Origin: Rebecca billardiae RCC1528
Taxonomy: Eukaryota > Haptophyta
NCBI GenBank assembly: GCA_965240325.2
Contig: OZ251224.1
Coordinates: forward strand, 3,720,001 to 3,784,000
DNA: 64,000 nt
Direction: 5' to 3'
Below, piece after piece: positions 43,177 through 54,155 of this stretch (its first letter is position 1; every line of letters begins with the position of its first letter). Under the pieces are notes generated by a model. The model was not told the origin of the DNA. It worked only from the letters and a program-made list of their open reading frames with translations, and searched no databases. The translations under genes were made by a program, and so were the position numbers.

Positions 43177-46100
43177 ATGCTCGGCAGTGGTGTCTCGCCG
43201 CGCAGAGCCGGAGCGCCGGCCGACGGCGGCGCGGACGAAGCAGGCCGCGCATCCATCGCGCCCAGCCGGAAGGGCCTGGCTGGGCGGGCTGAGCGACTTG
43301 TCGACAGCGGGCGGGCCATCACGACGAGGCTCGCGGAGAGCGCGGCTGCAGCGCGCGAATCGAAGCACCAGGTCGAGCTGCGTGGCCCGCAGCCCGCGAA
43401 GGTCAAGGGCATCCTCAAGTCCGGCCACGACCGCAGAAGGAAGGACGAACGCGTCAAGTGGCGCACCGTGCTCGCGGGCGAGGAGGCCAACGTGCAGGAC
43501 GACCGCATCAAGCAGGCTCAGGACGTGGAGGAGCGCGAGCGGCGGGCGAGGCTGCTCAACATTGCCAAGCTCGCGCGGCTGCCCACGCTGACGATCGAGG
43601 AGCTGATGATTCCGCTGCGCCTCGCGTTCCCCGAGCTTATCGTGAACAGCCCCGTCGCGATGATCCTCGACATCATCAGCGACTCGTTCGAGCTCTGCTG
43701 GATTGTCAAGACGATCCGCGAGCAGCCGACGCTGGAGGAGGTGCGCAAGATGGATGAGGAGCAGAGCGGGAGCAAGGCGGGCGACGAGCAGTCAAAGATC
43801 GAGCTTTACACCGCCGCGCACGCCGTGCGCGACATTGGCACGGTCCTCTCGCTGCACTTCTCGCGCGGCATCTACATCATCTCGGGCGACGACACGCTGT
43901 GGACGCTCGTGCAGGTGGTGCGCACGGTGCGCGTGCGCGAGCTCGTGGGGTACGTGCAGCAGATCAACAACGACCTGACCACGAACGTCAAGTTCCTCGC
44001 CGTGTACAAGTTCTCGCTCGTGCTCATCTCCGTGCCGCACTGGGTGCGCGCGCGCGCGGCCTGCGCGCGCGCGGCCTGCGACGCGGCACCGCGGCACCGC
44101 CCCGGCACCGCGGCGCGCGACACCCAGCGACCTCTCTGACCGAGCCCTGCCCCGCGCGCGTGGCTGTGCGCGTGCGCCTCGCAGGTGGCGTGCATCTGGT
44201 GGGCCCTCGCCGCGCGCTGGGGCCGCGAGGTGCTCGCGCTGCCGTCATGGCCCGCGCAGGTCCCGCTGCTCACGAGCAACCGGGACCTCAACGCCGCTCA
44301 GATGAGCGACGTCGACAACTACATCATGTCGCTGTACATGGCGTGGATGGGCCTCACGTCGATGGGCTACGGTGCGCGCGGCAGCGATCCGGTCCCCACG
44401 CGTGCGCGCTGCTGCTCGCCGCGCCGCGGCCGCGTGCTCACGTGCGCGCCGCCTCGCGCCCGGCATCGCGCGGCCGTGCACGCGCCCGCCTCCAGGCACG
44501 CTCGTGCTGACGATCCAGCAGGAGGTGATCTTCGCGGCGTTCGTGGCGATGCTGCAGATGGTCTTCTACGCGTTCGTGCTCGGTACCCTCTTCCACTACC
44601 TCGTGCGCACCGACGAGAACACCGTGCACTACAACGAGCTGATGAAGGCGGTGGACGAGTACGTGAGCCACCGCAAGTTGCCCAAGGAGCTCGCCGCCAA
44701 GATCCGCGCGCACTACGCCTTCCAGCACCGCAAGCAGGCGGCGGGCACGGAGCGCATCTTCGGGCAGATGCCGCTGTCGATGCGCACCGAGGTCGCCGTC
44801 TCGCAGCACAGCCGCCAGATGCACGCCACGTGGGTGTTCTGGGCGTGCACGCCGCAGTTCCTCAGCTACGTCGCGCTCTACCTGCGCGAGCGCTTCATGA
44901 TGGTGCGTGCCGCGCGCGCCGCGCGCGCCGTGCGGCTTGCTTCAAGGCGCACCGCGGCCGCGGCTGGCGCGCGCGCGGCGTGCTCACCACACCGCCCCAC
45001 ATCATCGCGCGCGCGCGCCGCCTCGCGACTGCGCAGCCAAGCGAGACCCTCTTCAAGCGCGGCGACGGCGCGGCCGAGCTCCTCTGGTGCGTCGGCGGCT
45101 CGCTGCACGTCGGCAAGGGCGATCAGCACATCACGACGATCCGCTCCGACCTCGGGCCGGGCCAGATCGTGGGCGAGGTCGCGTTCTTCATCGGCATCCA
45201 GCAGCAGTACTCGGTCGTCGCCTCCTCCAAGGGCGAGGTGACGCTGATCGTGCTCACGAGCTCCGCCTTCGAAGAGATCATCGCTTCACACCCCGAGCAG
45301 ACAGACCAGATCACGCAGAACCTGCTGCGCAAGTACGGCCTCGACAAGAACGGCGCCGACCTCACCTCGGGCGGGTTCAACGAGCAGATGGACGAGGACG
45401 AGCAGCGCGAGTACGAGGCGCTTCGCTCGACCATCCGCGCCGCCATCCTCGAGCGCAACGAGGAGCTTTTCGCGCAGATGTCGACGGCGGTGCACTACGG
45501 CGACGTCGAGACGGTGCGCGCGCTCACGGCGCGCGGCTTCGACCTGGGCGCGGGCTCGTACGACATGCGCACGCCGCTCCACCTCGCCTCGATGGAGGGC
45601 CACCGCACGGTCGTGAAGGTGCTGTGCGAGCTCGGCGCCGAGGTGAACACGGTCGACCGCTTCGGCTCGACGCCCATCAAGAACGCGGTCGAGGGGAAGC
45701 ACGGCGCGGTCGCGGACGAGCTGTCGCGCTTCGGCGCGCGGCTCTCGCTGGTCCACCCGGCAGCGAGGCTGCACGCCGCGGCTAAGGCAGGCGACATGCA
45801 CACGATGACGATGCTCGTCGCGCACGGCGTCGACATCAACTCGGTCAACTACGACGGGCGCACCGCGCTGCATGTGTCCTCCTCGGAGGGCAACGCGCGC
45901 GTCTCCGAGTACCTCATCTCCAACATGGCCGACGTGCACGCACGCGACCGCTGGGAGCACTCGCCGCTCGACGACGCGATCGACAATGACAACCCGCTCG
46001 TCGCGCAGATGCTGGTGCGCTCGTCGGCGATGCCGGACATCAAGACGCTGGCCGAGCTGCTGCGAGCATCGGCCGCTGCCGGCGACGCCAATCGCCTCAA

Positions 46101-49100
46101 GTTCCTCCTGTCGTTGGGCGTCGACATCGACGCGGCCGACTACGACGATCGGACTGCGCTGCACTACGCGGTGCGCTCGGGCTCGGTCTCGTCGACGCAC
46201 TCACTCGTGTGCGCGCTCGCGGACGTCAACCTGACTGACCGCTGGCTGCGCCCGCCGCTGCTCGACGCGCTCGAGGTGAGCCCGAGGCTCGCGTCCGTGC
46301 TGCTCCAGGCGGGCGCGCGCGTGCCGGACAGCCACAAGGACGACCCGGAGATCACGGCCAAGGTGCGCGCGGCCGAGGCGTCGGACCTGTACGACGTGAA
46401 CCGCGCGATCAGCGACATGTCCAAGCAGCGCGAGAAGCTGAACGGCGAGCAGCGGAACAAGTCGCGCGAGGTCGAGGTCGCCATCACGGGGCTGGCGGAG
46501 GAGCTGAGCGCGCTCATGCGCGCGCAGCGCGGCCTCTTCCGCCAGGTCTCCAAGCACGCCGACATCTGGATCGCCGAGTACGGCGAGGAGGGCGACTCGG
46601 ACACCGACTCCGACATGGACCCCGAGGACGTGAACCACGACGATGTGGACGACGGCGACGACGAGGAGCACGCTTCGTTCTCGCATGGCGCACGCGCGAC
46701 GTCGAAGCAGTTCATCAAGCTCGTGCTGCAGCTGCCGAAGGCGGAGGCCGGGCTCATCGAGCTGCGCGATCTCTTCTCCAAGCGGATGTCGCCCGACGCG
46801 TTCAAGGGGCTGTCGCCATCGGAGCGCAGCCTCCTCGAGGATTCGGAGCTGTACAGCATGCTCAAAGAGGAGCTCGACATCCAGCCCGATGAGGCAGATC
46901 GCATCGTCGACGACATCTACGCCGAGCTCAAGGCGTACCTTGGCGACGTCGCGCCCGCGCCGCCCGAGCGGCTGCGCACCGACGCTGTCCACAAGATGAA
47001 CGGCTTCCAGCCAGTCGAGGAGGCAGACGAGCGCAGCCCTGCCGAGGCCGAGGGCGCCGCCGTGCCGGGCATCGCGATCGTCGGCGCGACGCCCGACACG
47101 AGCGCTCGCCACGGTGGGGGCTCGGACCGCGTGCGCGCCATGATCCGCCGGGGCTCAGGCACCGGCGCGACGCTGCTCGACCTCTCCAAGCACCTCAACG
47201 ACCAGCAGAGCAGGAGCAGCCCGCCATCGCGCCGCCGCGCGGGCGCTCGACCGTCTCTTCGTGCGCTGGGGCGCAATGCCGCGCCGACGAGCTCCGAAGC
47301 GGCCGACATCGACCCCGTCTTTCTCTCGGACCTTGGCCACGTCGTCCTCTTCTGCTCGCAGCGCTTCATCACAGTGCTGAACGAGCGGTTCGAGTCGACC
47401 GTCCAGCCGGTGCCAGGCACGCCGCACCTGGGCAAGGAGGCGGACGGGGCGCGTGCGGGCACCGACGAGCAGGACAGCCCGGCAGACTGGCTCGGGTCCA
47501 GCCGCAGCCCTTCCAACCGCAACAGGCTCTCGCGGGGCATGCAGCAGGGCATGCAGAACATCATGCGCCTCAGCACGAGCAACGTGGAGTCGCGCGGGTC
47601 GGCGCAGGATGGCGCGCCCGAGGCGCAGCCCGCCACGCCGTACGCCGACGTGGGCCGTGCCTCGTCTGTGATCATGAGCCTCTTCAAGGTCTTCGACACG
47701 GAGCGCCGCGGCAGCATTCGCCTGCGCGACGTGAAGCGGCTGCAGGGCGAGCTGGGCGAGATGGGCTCGCACGAGATCAAGTCGCTGCTGGCGTACCTGA
47801 TGGGCGCGTCGAGCACGCTGCGCGTGACGGCTGAGAGCGAGGAGGACGACGGCACGCCGACCCCGTTCGGCGGCCGCCGCGCCGGAGCGGCGCCCAACGC
47901 CGCGCTCGCGGCGCCCGACGCCGCGCTCGACGCCGAGCTGCGCCGGCGCACGGCCTCTCCGACGCGCCGCTCGCAGCGCATCTCCCTGAGCCTGCACCGT
48001 GGTGGCGACGCGGATGCGAGTGCGAGCGCTGAGTCGAAGGCGGCTAATGTCGCACCGTCGGGCGAGGTGAGCAAGCTCTTGCAGGCGGCGCCCGCTGGCG
48101 AGGACGAGACGGTCACACAGACGTGCAGCAGCAACTCCTCCAGCTCCTCCTCCGATGGGAACGCGCCGTCGAAGCCCGAGCCGGCCGCCGCCGCCGGCGC
48201 CGGAGGTGCCCCCGCGCCAGGCACGAACGGCGGCGCCGCCGCCGCAGCGGGGCTCGGCACGGAGGCGGGTGGCGACGCCGACGCGCAGTCGCGCATGGCG
48301 CGCGAGCGCAAGCCGCAGTCCATGTCGGCCGCGCAGTTCTTCGTCGGCGTCTCCTCCTGGATCCTACTCTCGGTCGCGGACGAGCTGCCGGATGCGGAGG
48401 CCGCCCGCGACGGCGCGCTCGTGCCAAAGCTCGGCAGGCACGAGCAGGACACGGGCGCCAACTCGTTTGTGGCTAAGGCAGCGCTCGCGTCGAACGCCAA
48501 GGCGGCGAAGGCGGAGGCGGCGGCGAAAGAGGCGCGCGAGAAGGCGATCGCGCGCGAGCTCGACGCCGCGCTCAGCTCGGTCGCGGCGTGCGTGCTGCTC
48601 GCGGACAACCTGCAGCAGCGGATCGACACCGGCCGCATCGGCGCGAACGACGCGGCCGAGCCCGCTGTGCTGCTCAAGGCAGTGCTCCACTCCGTGGTCA
48701 TCCCAGAGGGCACGTCCGAGCGCCACCTCGCCGAGTGGGCGGAAGCCCATCTCGAGATCACGTTTGCGAGCGCGTCCGACGCGATCCGTCCGGTCGAGGA
48801 CGATCCGGCGAGCGCGCGCGCCGAGCGGGACAGCGGCGCCGAGCGGCAGCACGCGGAGCAGCACAAGCCGGTGCTCGCCGAGGCTGACGCTGGCGAGGAG
48901 CTGCCCGCCTCGTGGAAGGAGCTGACGAACAAGCTGCGCGAGCGCGGGACGGTGCTGCGCGACGAGGCGGGCGAGACCCTCAACACGCAGGCGGGCAAGA
49001 AGGGCCCGATCACAGCCGTCCTCGAGGCCTTCGGCGTCGGCTCGGCGGCGGTCGTGCCGGTGAGCGACGACAAGTATGGCGACACGGCGAACGAGGGCGG

Positions 49101-52100
49101 CGGCGGCGCGGGCGTCTGGCCGTGGTACATCATGAGCGTGCGCTCGCGGTGGTACTCGTACGTGCACACGCTCTTCCTCGTGCTGGTGGTGTGGGACGCG
49201 CTCTTCGTGCCGATGCAGCTCGCCTACTTTGACGAGGTCGTGCGCATGCCGTGGGTGCTCGGCCTCAACCTCGCATTCGACGTGCTGTACGCGATGCGGA
49301 TCGCCTCGCTCTTCTTCACGACCTACATCAACGAGAAGTCGGTCGAGGTGTTTCGCCCGCGCGAGATTCGGCGGCAGTACCTCGCGGGCGACGCCGGGCT
49401 CGACCTCTTCGCGTGCTGGCCGCACGACCAGGTGCTCTGGGCGCTCGGCGTGCCGACGATGATCCGCTTCGGGCTGCGGCTGCTGCGGCTGATCAACTGC
49501 CGGTACGCGTTTGCGTCGTTTGGCCGCTGGAAGGCCAAGCTGAGCGACTCCGACTTCAGCTCGGGGCTGATCAAGAACCTGACGCCGCTCTTCATCACGA
49601 TCCACTACATGGCGTGCGTGTGGAACGTCCTCGGCTTCTCCGCGGTGGGGCACACCTTCGGCATCCGCACGTGGGCGGACGTGTACCTGCACTCGCAGGA
49701 AGAGGTGGGCTACTCTATGACGATCTACGACTCGTACGAGGAGAAGCTGGTCGACCACTACCTCACGTCGGTCTTCTTCGTGCTCTCGCTGATCTCGGCG
49801 CTGGGCGTGGCGCAGCTGCCGGCCAACATGATCGAGTTCTTCGCCTTCGTCGTGCTTGCGATCCTCAACATGACGATCTACGCGTACTGCGTCGGCGGGA
49901 TCTCCGGCCTCGTGATGAAGCAGGACGACGAGATCGTCGGCAAGCGCGCGCACCTTGAGCTCGTGCACGCGTACGTGCGGCACGTGCACGTGCCGCCCGA
50001 GCTGAAGGACCGCATGACCAAGTTCTTCGTGCAGCGGCTGCAGCACACCTCGCTCTCATCCGTCGACTCGGAGCAGATCTACTCGGGGCTGCCGATGCCG
50101 CTGCAGATGGAGGTGGCGGCGCACACGAACCGCGCGCTCGTGGGCAACTGCGCGCTGCTGCGCGGCTGCTCGACCGGCTTCCTCGACCGGCTCTCCTCGT
50201 CGCTGCGCGAGCGCGAGCTCGAGGCGGAGACGGTGGTCTTCCGCTCGGGCGAGGCGTGCAAGGAGCTGCTGCTGCTCGCGTCCGGCACCATCGAGACGAT
50301 GGAGGAGGGCGAGGGCGCGGACGACTCGGTGGAGACGCTCGGCCCGGGCGACACGGTCGCCGAGGTCGCCTTCGTCTTCCGCATCCGCCACTTCAAGACC
50401 GCGCGCGTCGGGCGGAACGAGAAGGCCTTCGCGTTCACGCTCGCGCTGGAAGCGTGCGCGCCACGCTCGTGCCCCGTGCGGCTGCGCGAGGCAGCGGCTG
50501 TCTTGCGCTCACTCACACGCACACCGCCGCGCGCGCGCCCCTCGCTCACGCGCCGCAGGTACAAGGAGCTGCTCAAGGCCTTCCCCTCGCAGGAGGACAT
50601 CGTCATGGACAACGTGGTCCGGCAGTACGAGGGTGCGTGCGGCGGCCGTGCTCCTGCGGCGCATCGGCTGCGCGCGCACCGCACCGCACCGCACCGCGCC
50701 GCACCGCGCCGCACCGCGCCGCACCGCGCCGCGCCGCGCCGCACCGCACCGCACCGCCGTCGTGTGCGCAGCCGCTGAGCCCTCCACTCCCTCGCCCATC
50801 GGACGCGTGCGTGCGCGTGCGTGCGCGTGCGTGCGCGTGTCCGCAGGCATGACCACCTCGCGCTCGGCGAGGTCCAAGGCGTCGAGCGGCGCGTCGTCGT
50901 CGCCGTCGTCGCACGTGTCGGACAACGTCTCGGTCGGTGGCCGGTCGGACAGGTCCAACGTCCAAGATGTTCAGACGCTGCACAACGTACGCGCGCCGGC
51001 GTGCTCGCCTCGCGTGCACGCGCGCCCGCGCGCGCTCTCCGGCGCGGGGGCGCGCGCGCGGGCGCCGGCCCGTCGCTCCCATCGCGCGCAGCACTGACGC
51101 CGCCCGCGCGGCGCCTGGGGCTCGCGCGCAGACGCTCGCCGAGGCCAAGCGCAAGCGCGAGGAGCTGATGCACGCGCGGCTGTGCATGGCGTGCGCCAAG
51201 GGCGACTACGACAAGGTGCGCCGCATGCTGACGGGCCGCTCGATCGACATCGACCACGGCGACTTTCAGGGGCGGCGCGCGCTGCACCTCGCGGCGTGCG
51301 GCGGCGACAAGCGCGTGATCGAGTTGCTGCTCGCGTCCCGCGCGGACGTGAACATCGAGGACAGCCTGGGCAACACGCCGCTCGACGACGCGCTCCACTC
51401 GGACAACGCCGACGCCGCGGCGCAGCTCGCAAGCCACGGCGGGCTGCACGGCTCGCGCGACGTCGCCGACGAGGTGTGCACGGCGGGCAGCCACGCCGAG
51501 GGCAAGCAGGAGCTGCAGCGGCTCTGCCAGTACGGCGGCAACGTGAACGCGGCCACGCACGAGCAGCGCACGGCGCTGCACATCGCCGCGTCCGAGGGCC
51601 GCGTGGACAACCTCCGGATGCTGCTCGAGAACAAGGCGGACGTGAACGCGCGCGACCGGCGCGGCTCGACACCGCTGCAGGACGCGCTGCTCGGCCGTCA
51701 GGACGAGGCGTGCGAGCTGCTGCTGCAGCACGGCGCGATGCTCGGCGAGTTCGACACGGCGCTGCACATGAACACGGCGGCCGCGCAGAACGACACGCTG
51801 CACCTCGCGCGGCTCGTCAAGTTCCGCTGCTCGATCAACACGCAGGACGAGCTCGGCCGCGCGCCGGTCCACCTCGCCGCGTCCAGGCGCCGGCTCAACG
51901 CGCTCAACTTTCTGCTCGACACGGCCGACATCGACGTCAACATCGAGGACAAGTTCGGGAACACGGCGTACGACGACGTGCTGCGCGACCCCGAGACCGA
52001 GGGCAAGGTACTGCGCGCGCTGCTCGAGACGCGCGGCGCCAAGCGCGGCGGCCACGTCAGCCACGCCGACATCCACGTGCAGCGAGACCTGGAGGCCGAG

Positions 52101-52722
52101 AGCGCGCGCGTGCTCACCGTGGTGCTGGGCGAGCGCGACCGCGTGCTCGAGGAGGCCCAGCTGCTGCGCGAGTGGGTGCGCGAGGAGCGCAGCGCGCTGC
52201 AGACGTTCAAGGGTCAGCTCGAGGTCGCCCTCGCGCTGCAGCGCGAGCGCGGCGCCGTGCTCGCCGACGAGCTGCCCGAGCTGTGGGAGCAGGTGTACGC
52301 GTACGCGGAGGGCTACTTTGACTGGCGCGAGGAGGCGCGCAACTCTGCGGCTGCCACGATCGAGCAGTGGTCGGAGGACAACAAGGACTTTGCGCTCATC
52401 GCGATGCAGAAGCTGCAGTCAAAGGTGCGCCCATCGCATCTGCGGCGCCCCGCGAGCGCGGCCGGTTGCCTGGCGATGTGCACGTGTGGCGCCCTGGCCG
52501 GCACTCGATCACCGGCGTGCCTCCGCCAAAGCTGTGCGCGCGCCACCTGTGGCGCATGCCGTGCGCGCCCTTCATGCCGCTCATTCATCTCCCGCGTGTC
52601 GTCCGTGTCGTGCGTGCGTGCAGTTCAAGGACATCATGGCGCTCGCTGAGACGGATTCCAAGGGCATCGAGAGGTTGTACGAGGTCACGTTCCGCAAGCC
52701 TATGAAAGTGGACGCCAGCTGA
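43177..52722 (+). CDS. Giant tandem two-channel protein with CNBD-like and ankyrin modules
   Basis: Eight exons: 43177-44043, 44185-44371, 44496-44902, 45037-50453, 50559-50632, 50847-50986, 51132-52424 and 52624-52722. They sum to 8,484 nt, 2,827 aa, with every junction in phase. Module 1: a degenerate voltage-sensor region (about 150-270), S5 (VLISVPHWVACIWWAL), pore GLTSMGYGTLVLT formed across an intron, S6 and C-linker (AVDEYVSHRKLPKELAAKIR), a cyclic-nucleotide-binding-like fold (about 488-590, GQIVGEVAFFIGI) and ankyrin repeats (about 633-915). The middle is acidic, disordered, with an EF-hand-like loop (about 1370). Module 2: full S1-S6 (about 1850-2120) with S4 MIRFGLRLLRLINCR, a pore lacking GYG (SALGVAQLPANM), a second CNBD-like fold (about 2188-2320) and a second ankyrin block (about 2382-2664), then a coiled coil. 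Family: CNG/HCN/plant-Shaker-like. Neither CNBD keeps the full phosphate-binding GE..R pattern, so ligand gating is doubtful. Confidence 0.88.
50683..50757. repeat. CACCG/CGCCG-type simple repeat in channel intron 5
   Basis: Short tandem units of CGCACCGCGC type inside the intron 50633-50846, followed further on by GTGCGCGTGC repeats (about 50808-50838) near the acceptor. Confidence 0.85.
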
Positions 52723-53508
52723 GAAAGGTTTACGGAAGGCACTAGCCACTAGGCCATTATGTCTGTCCAGACCGTCTGCCGTTCTCCGGTCAAAATAACA
52801 ATTAAGGGTTCTGTCGCGCGCGTGCTCAAGTGATGAAACTGCTTCACGCTTGGCCGAGCACCCGGAGCGCGTGTGTCGTGCTCTAGCTTATTGCCGTTTC
52901 CGCGACGCACGAAGGGCATGGCCAGGGCAGCAGATGGCGCGCCCGCCGGGGGTGGATCGACAGCTTCCGCGACGGTACGGGTGCCCACTTATTTGTCTTT
53001 GGACTTGGTCTCTTGGAGTTTGGCGGTGACGGGTGGCTGGCCATCAGGTAGTGCGGCACTCATCCGTGCCTCTGGACGGGCATTAGCGGTGGCGAGGTCG
53101 CCAAATCGCGTAACGTGGTCCGATAAAAGATATGACCGCGTTCCGCGGTCCTTTTCCGTAGAACCAACGCAGTTGGGGGCCCGCGGCGCAGTGGTTGAGA
53201 ATGAGACCGTGACGTCGTCAATCCGCACGGTCTGGCGTCTGCCTGGCAGTCAGACAGGCCGAGCCGCACCGTCTCGGAGAGTGAGTGAGAGTCAGACCCG
53301 TCCGTCGGACTCGCGGCGCGTGAATGGGCGCGCCGACGGCCAAGGGTGGCACGGGACACCAGCGGACGGGCCGCGCGGGGAAGCGGGGCGGCGCGCGCGC
53401 AGGGCGAGAGGCGCGGACGGGCCGCGCGGGGAAGCGGGGCGGCGCGCGTGCAGGGCGAGAGGCGCCGCGCGGCGCGGGCCGGCGCGTGCGCGCGCGCGCG
53501 CGCACCTG
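52723..53508. other. Convergent intergenic spacer
   Basis: 786 bases. The first 550 are of ordinary composition with no gene; the last 150 are GC-rich and hold a 51-bp direct repeat. A long minus-strand open frame across the end is composition-driven. Confidence 0.5.
53364..53465. repeat. 51-bp direct tandem repeat, two copies
   Basis: GGACGGGCCGCGCGGGGAAG.. begins at 53364 and again at 53415 with one substitution noted (C/T in the GCGCGCGYGCAGG part). Confidence 0.88.
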
Positions 53509-54155
53509 CTAGAGGTGCTCGCGCTGCGCCATGCGCTCGACGAAGGGCCGCTGGTCGCTCAGCCGGCGCGCCTCGGGCCGGCATAGCGAGAGCGCGCGCC
53601 ACTGCTGCCCGCCCACGCTGCGCAGCCACGCGCAGACCGAGCGGAGCTCGGGGTGGGACGAAGCGAGTGGCGTGTCGCGCCCGCCGCCAGGCGCACGCGT
53701 GCCCTGCTCCGCACCGCGCCGCCGTGCTCGCCCGCCGCCTGCTCCGCCGCGTCGGCCTCGAGGATGGCGGCGGCCAGCGGCAGGCTGAGCGGCGCGCGCT
53801 CGCCCACCGTAGCTTCGAGGGCCGTCCACACCTGCTCGAGCTGCTGCAGGGCGTGGACAAGGGCAGCGCGCGCGCCCAGCGCATCCGTGCCGCGTGACGC
53901 AGCGCGTCGAGCTCGGCGTCTCGCTTCGCCAGCTCGGCGCCCAGCGCCTCTGCGCGCACGCGTCGAGCTCGGCGTCGCGCTTTGCCAGCTCGGCGCCCAG
54001 CGCCTTCACGCGCACGTGCTCGTGTATCTGCGCGCGCACGGCCTGCGCGCCGCCGCCCATCTGCGCGCGCAGACTCGGACTCGTCGCGGCTGGCTGCTAG
54101 GGAGTGCTAGGGTGCGCGCCGCGTAGTCGATGGCCAAGGCCTGCAGCCAGCGCGC
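53509..54155 (-). CDS. Coiled-coil-like protein, 3' exons only
   Basis: A spliced model on the minus strand with four consecutive exons in phase 0: 54155-54120, 54060-54016, 53843-53715 and 53646-53509. The introns are 59 nt (GC donor), 172 nt (GTGCGC), 68 nt (GTGCGG). The joined product reads ARWLQALAIDYA, MGGGAQAVRAQIHEH, QLEQVWTALEATVGERAPLS followed by LPLAAAILEADAAEQAAGEH, and a C-terminal VCAWLRSVGGQQWRALSLCR leading to FVERMAQREHL and a stop. Composition is helical and plausible, and two donors match the local GTGCG style. I do not recognise the family. Earlier exons (the start) could not be placed upstream of 54155. The model relies on splice-site pattern alone, so it may be wrong in part. 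Confidence 0.4.
53904..54004. repeat. 56-bp-period direct duplication
   Basis: The segment starting GCGTCGAGCTCGGCGTC at 53904 recurs at 53960 with few changes. The period of 56 is not a multiple of three, and in the gene model above it falls inside an intron. Confidence 0.85.

Noticed and set aside
48364-50046. 560-codon minus-strand frame opposite the second channel module
   Set aside because: His/Arg/Val-rich antisense shadow with no recognisable motif; the plus strand encodes S1-S6.
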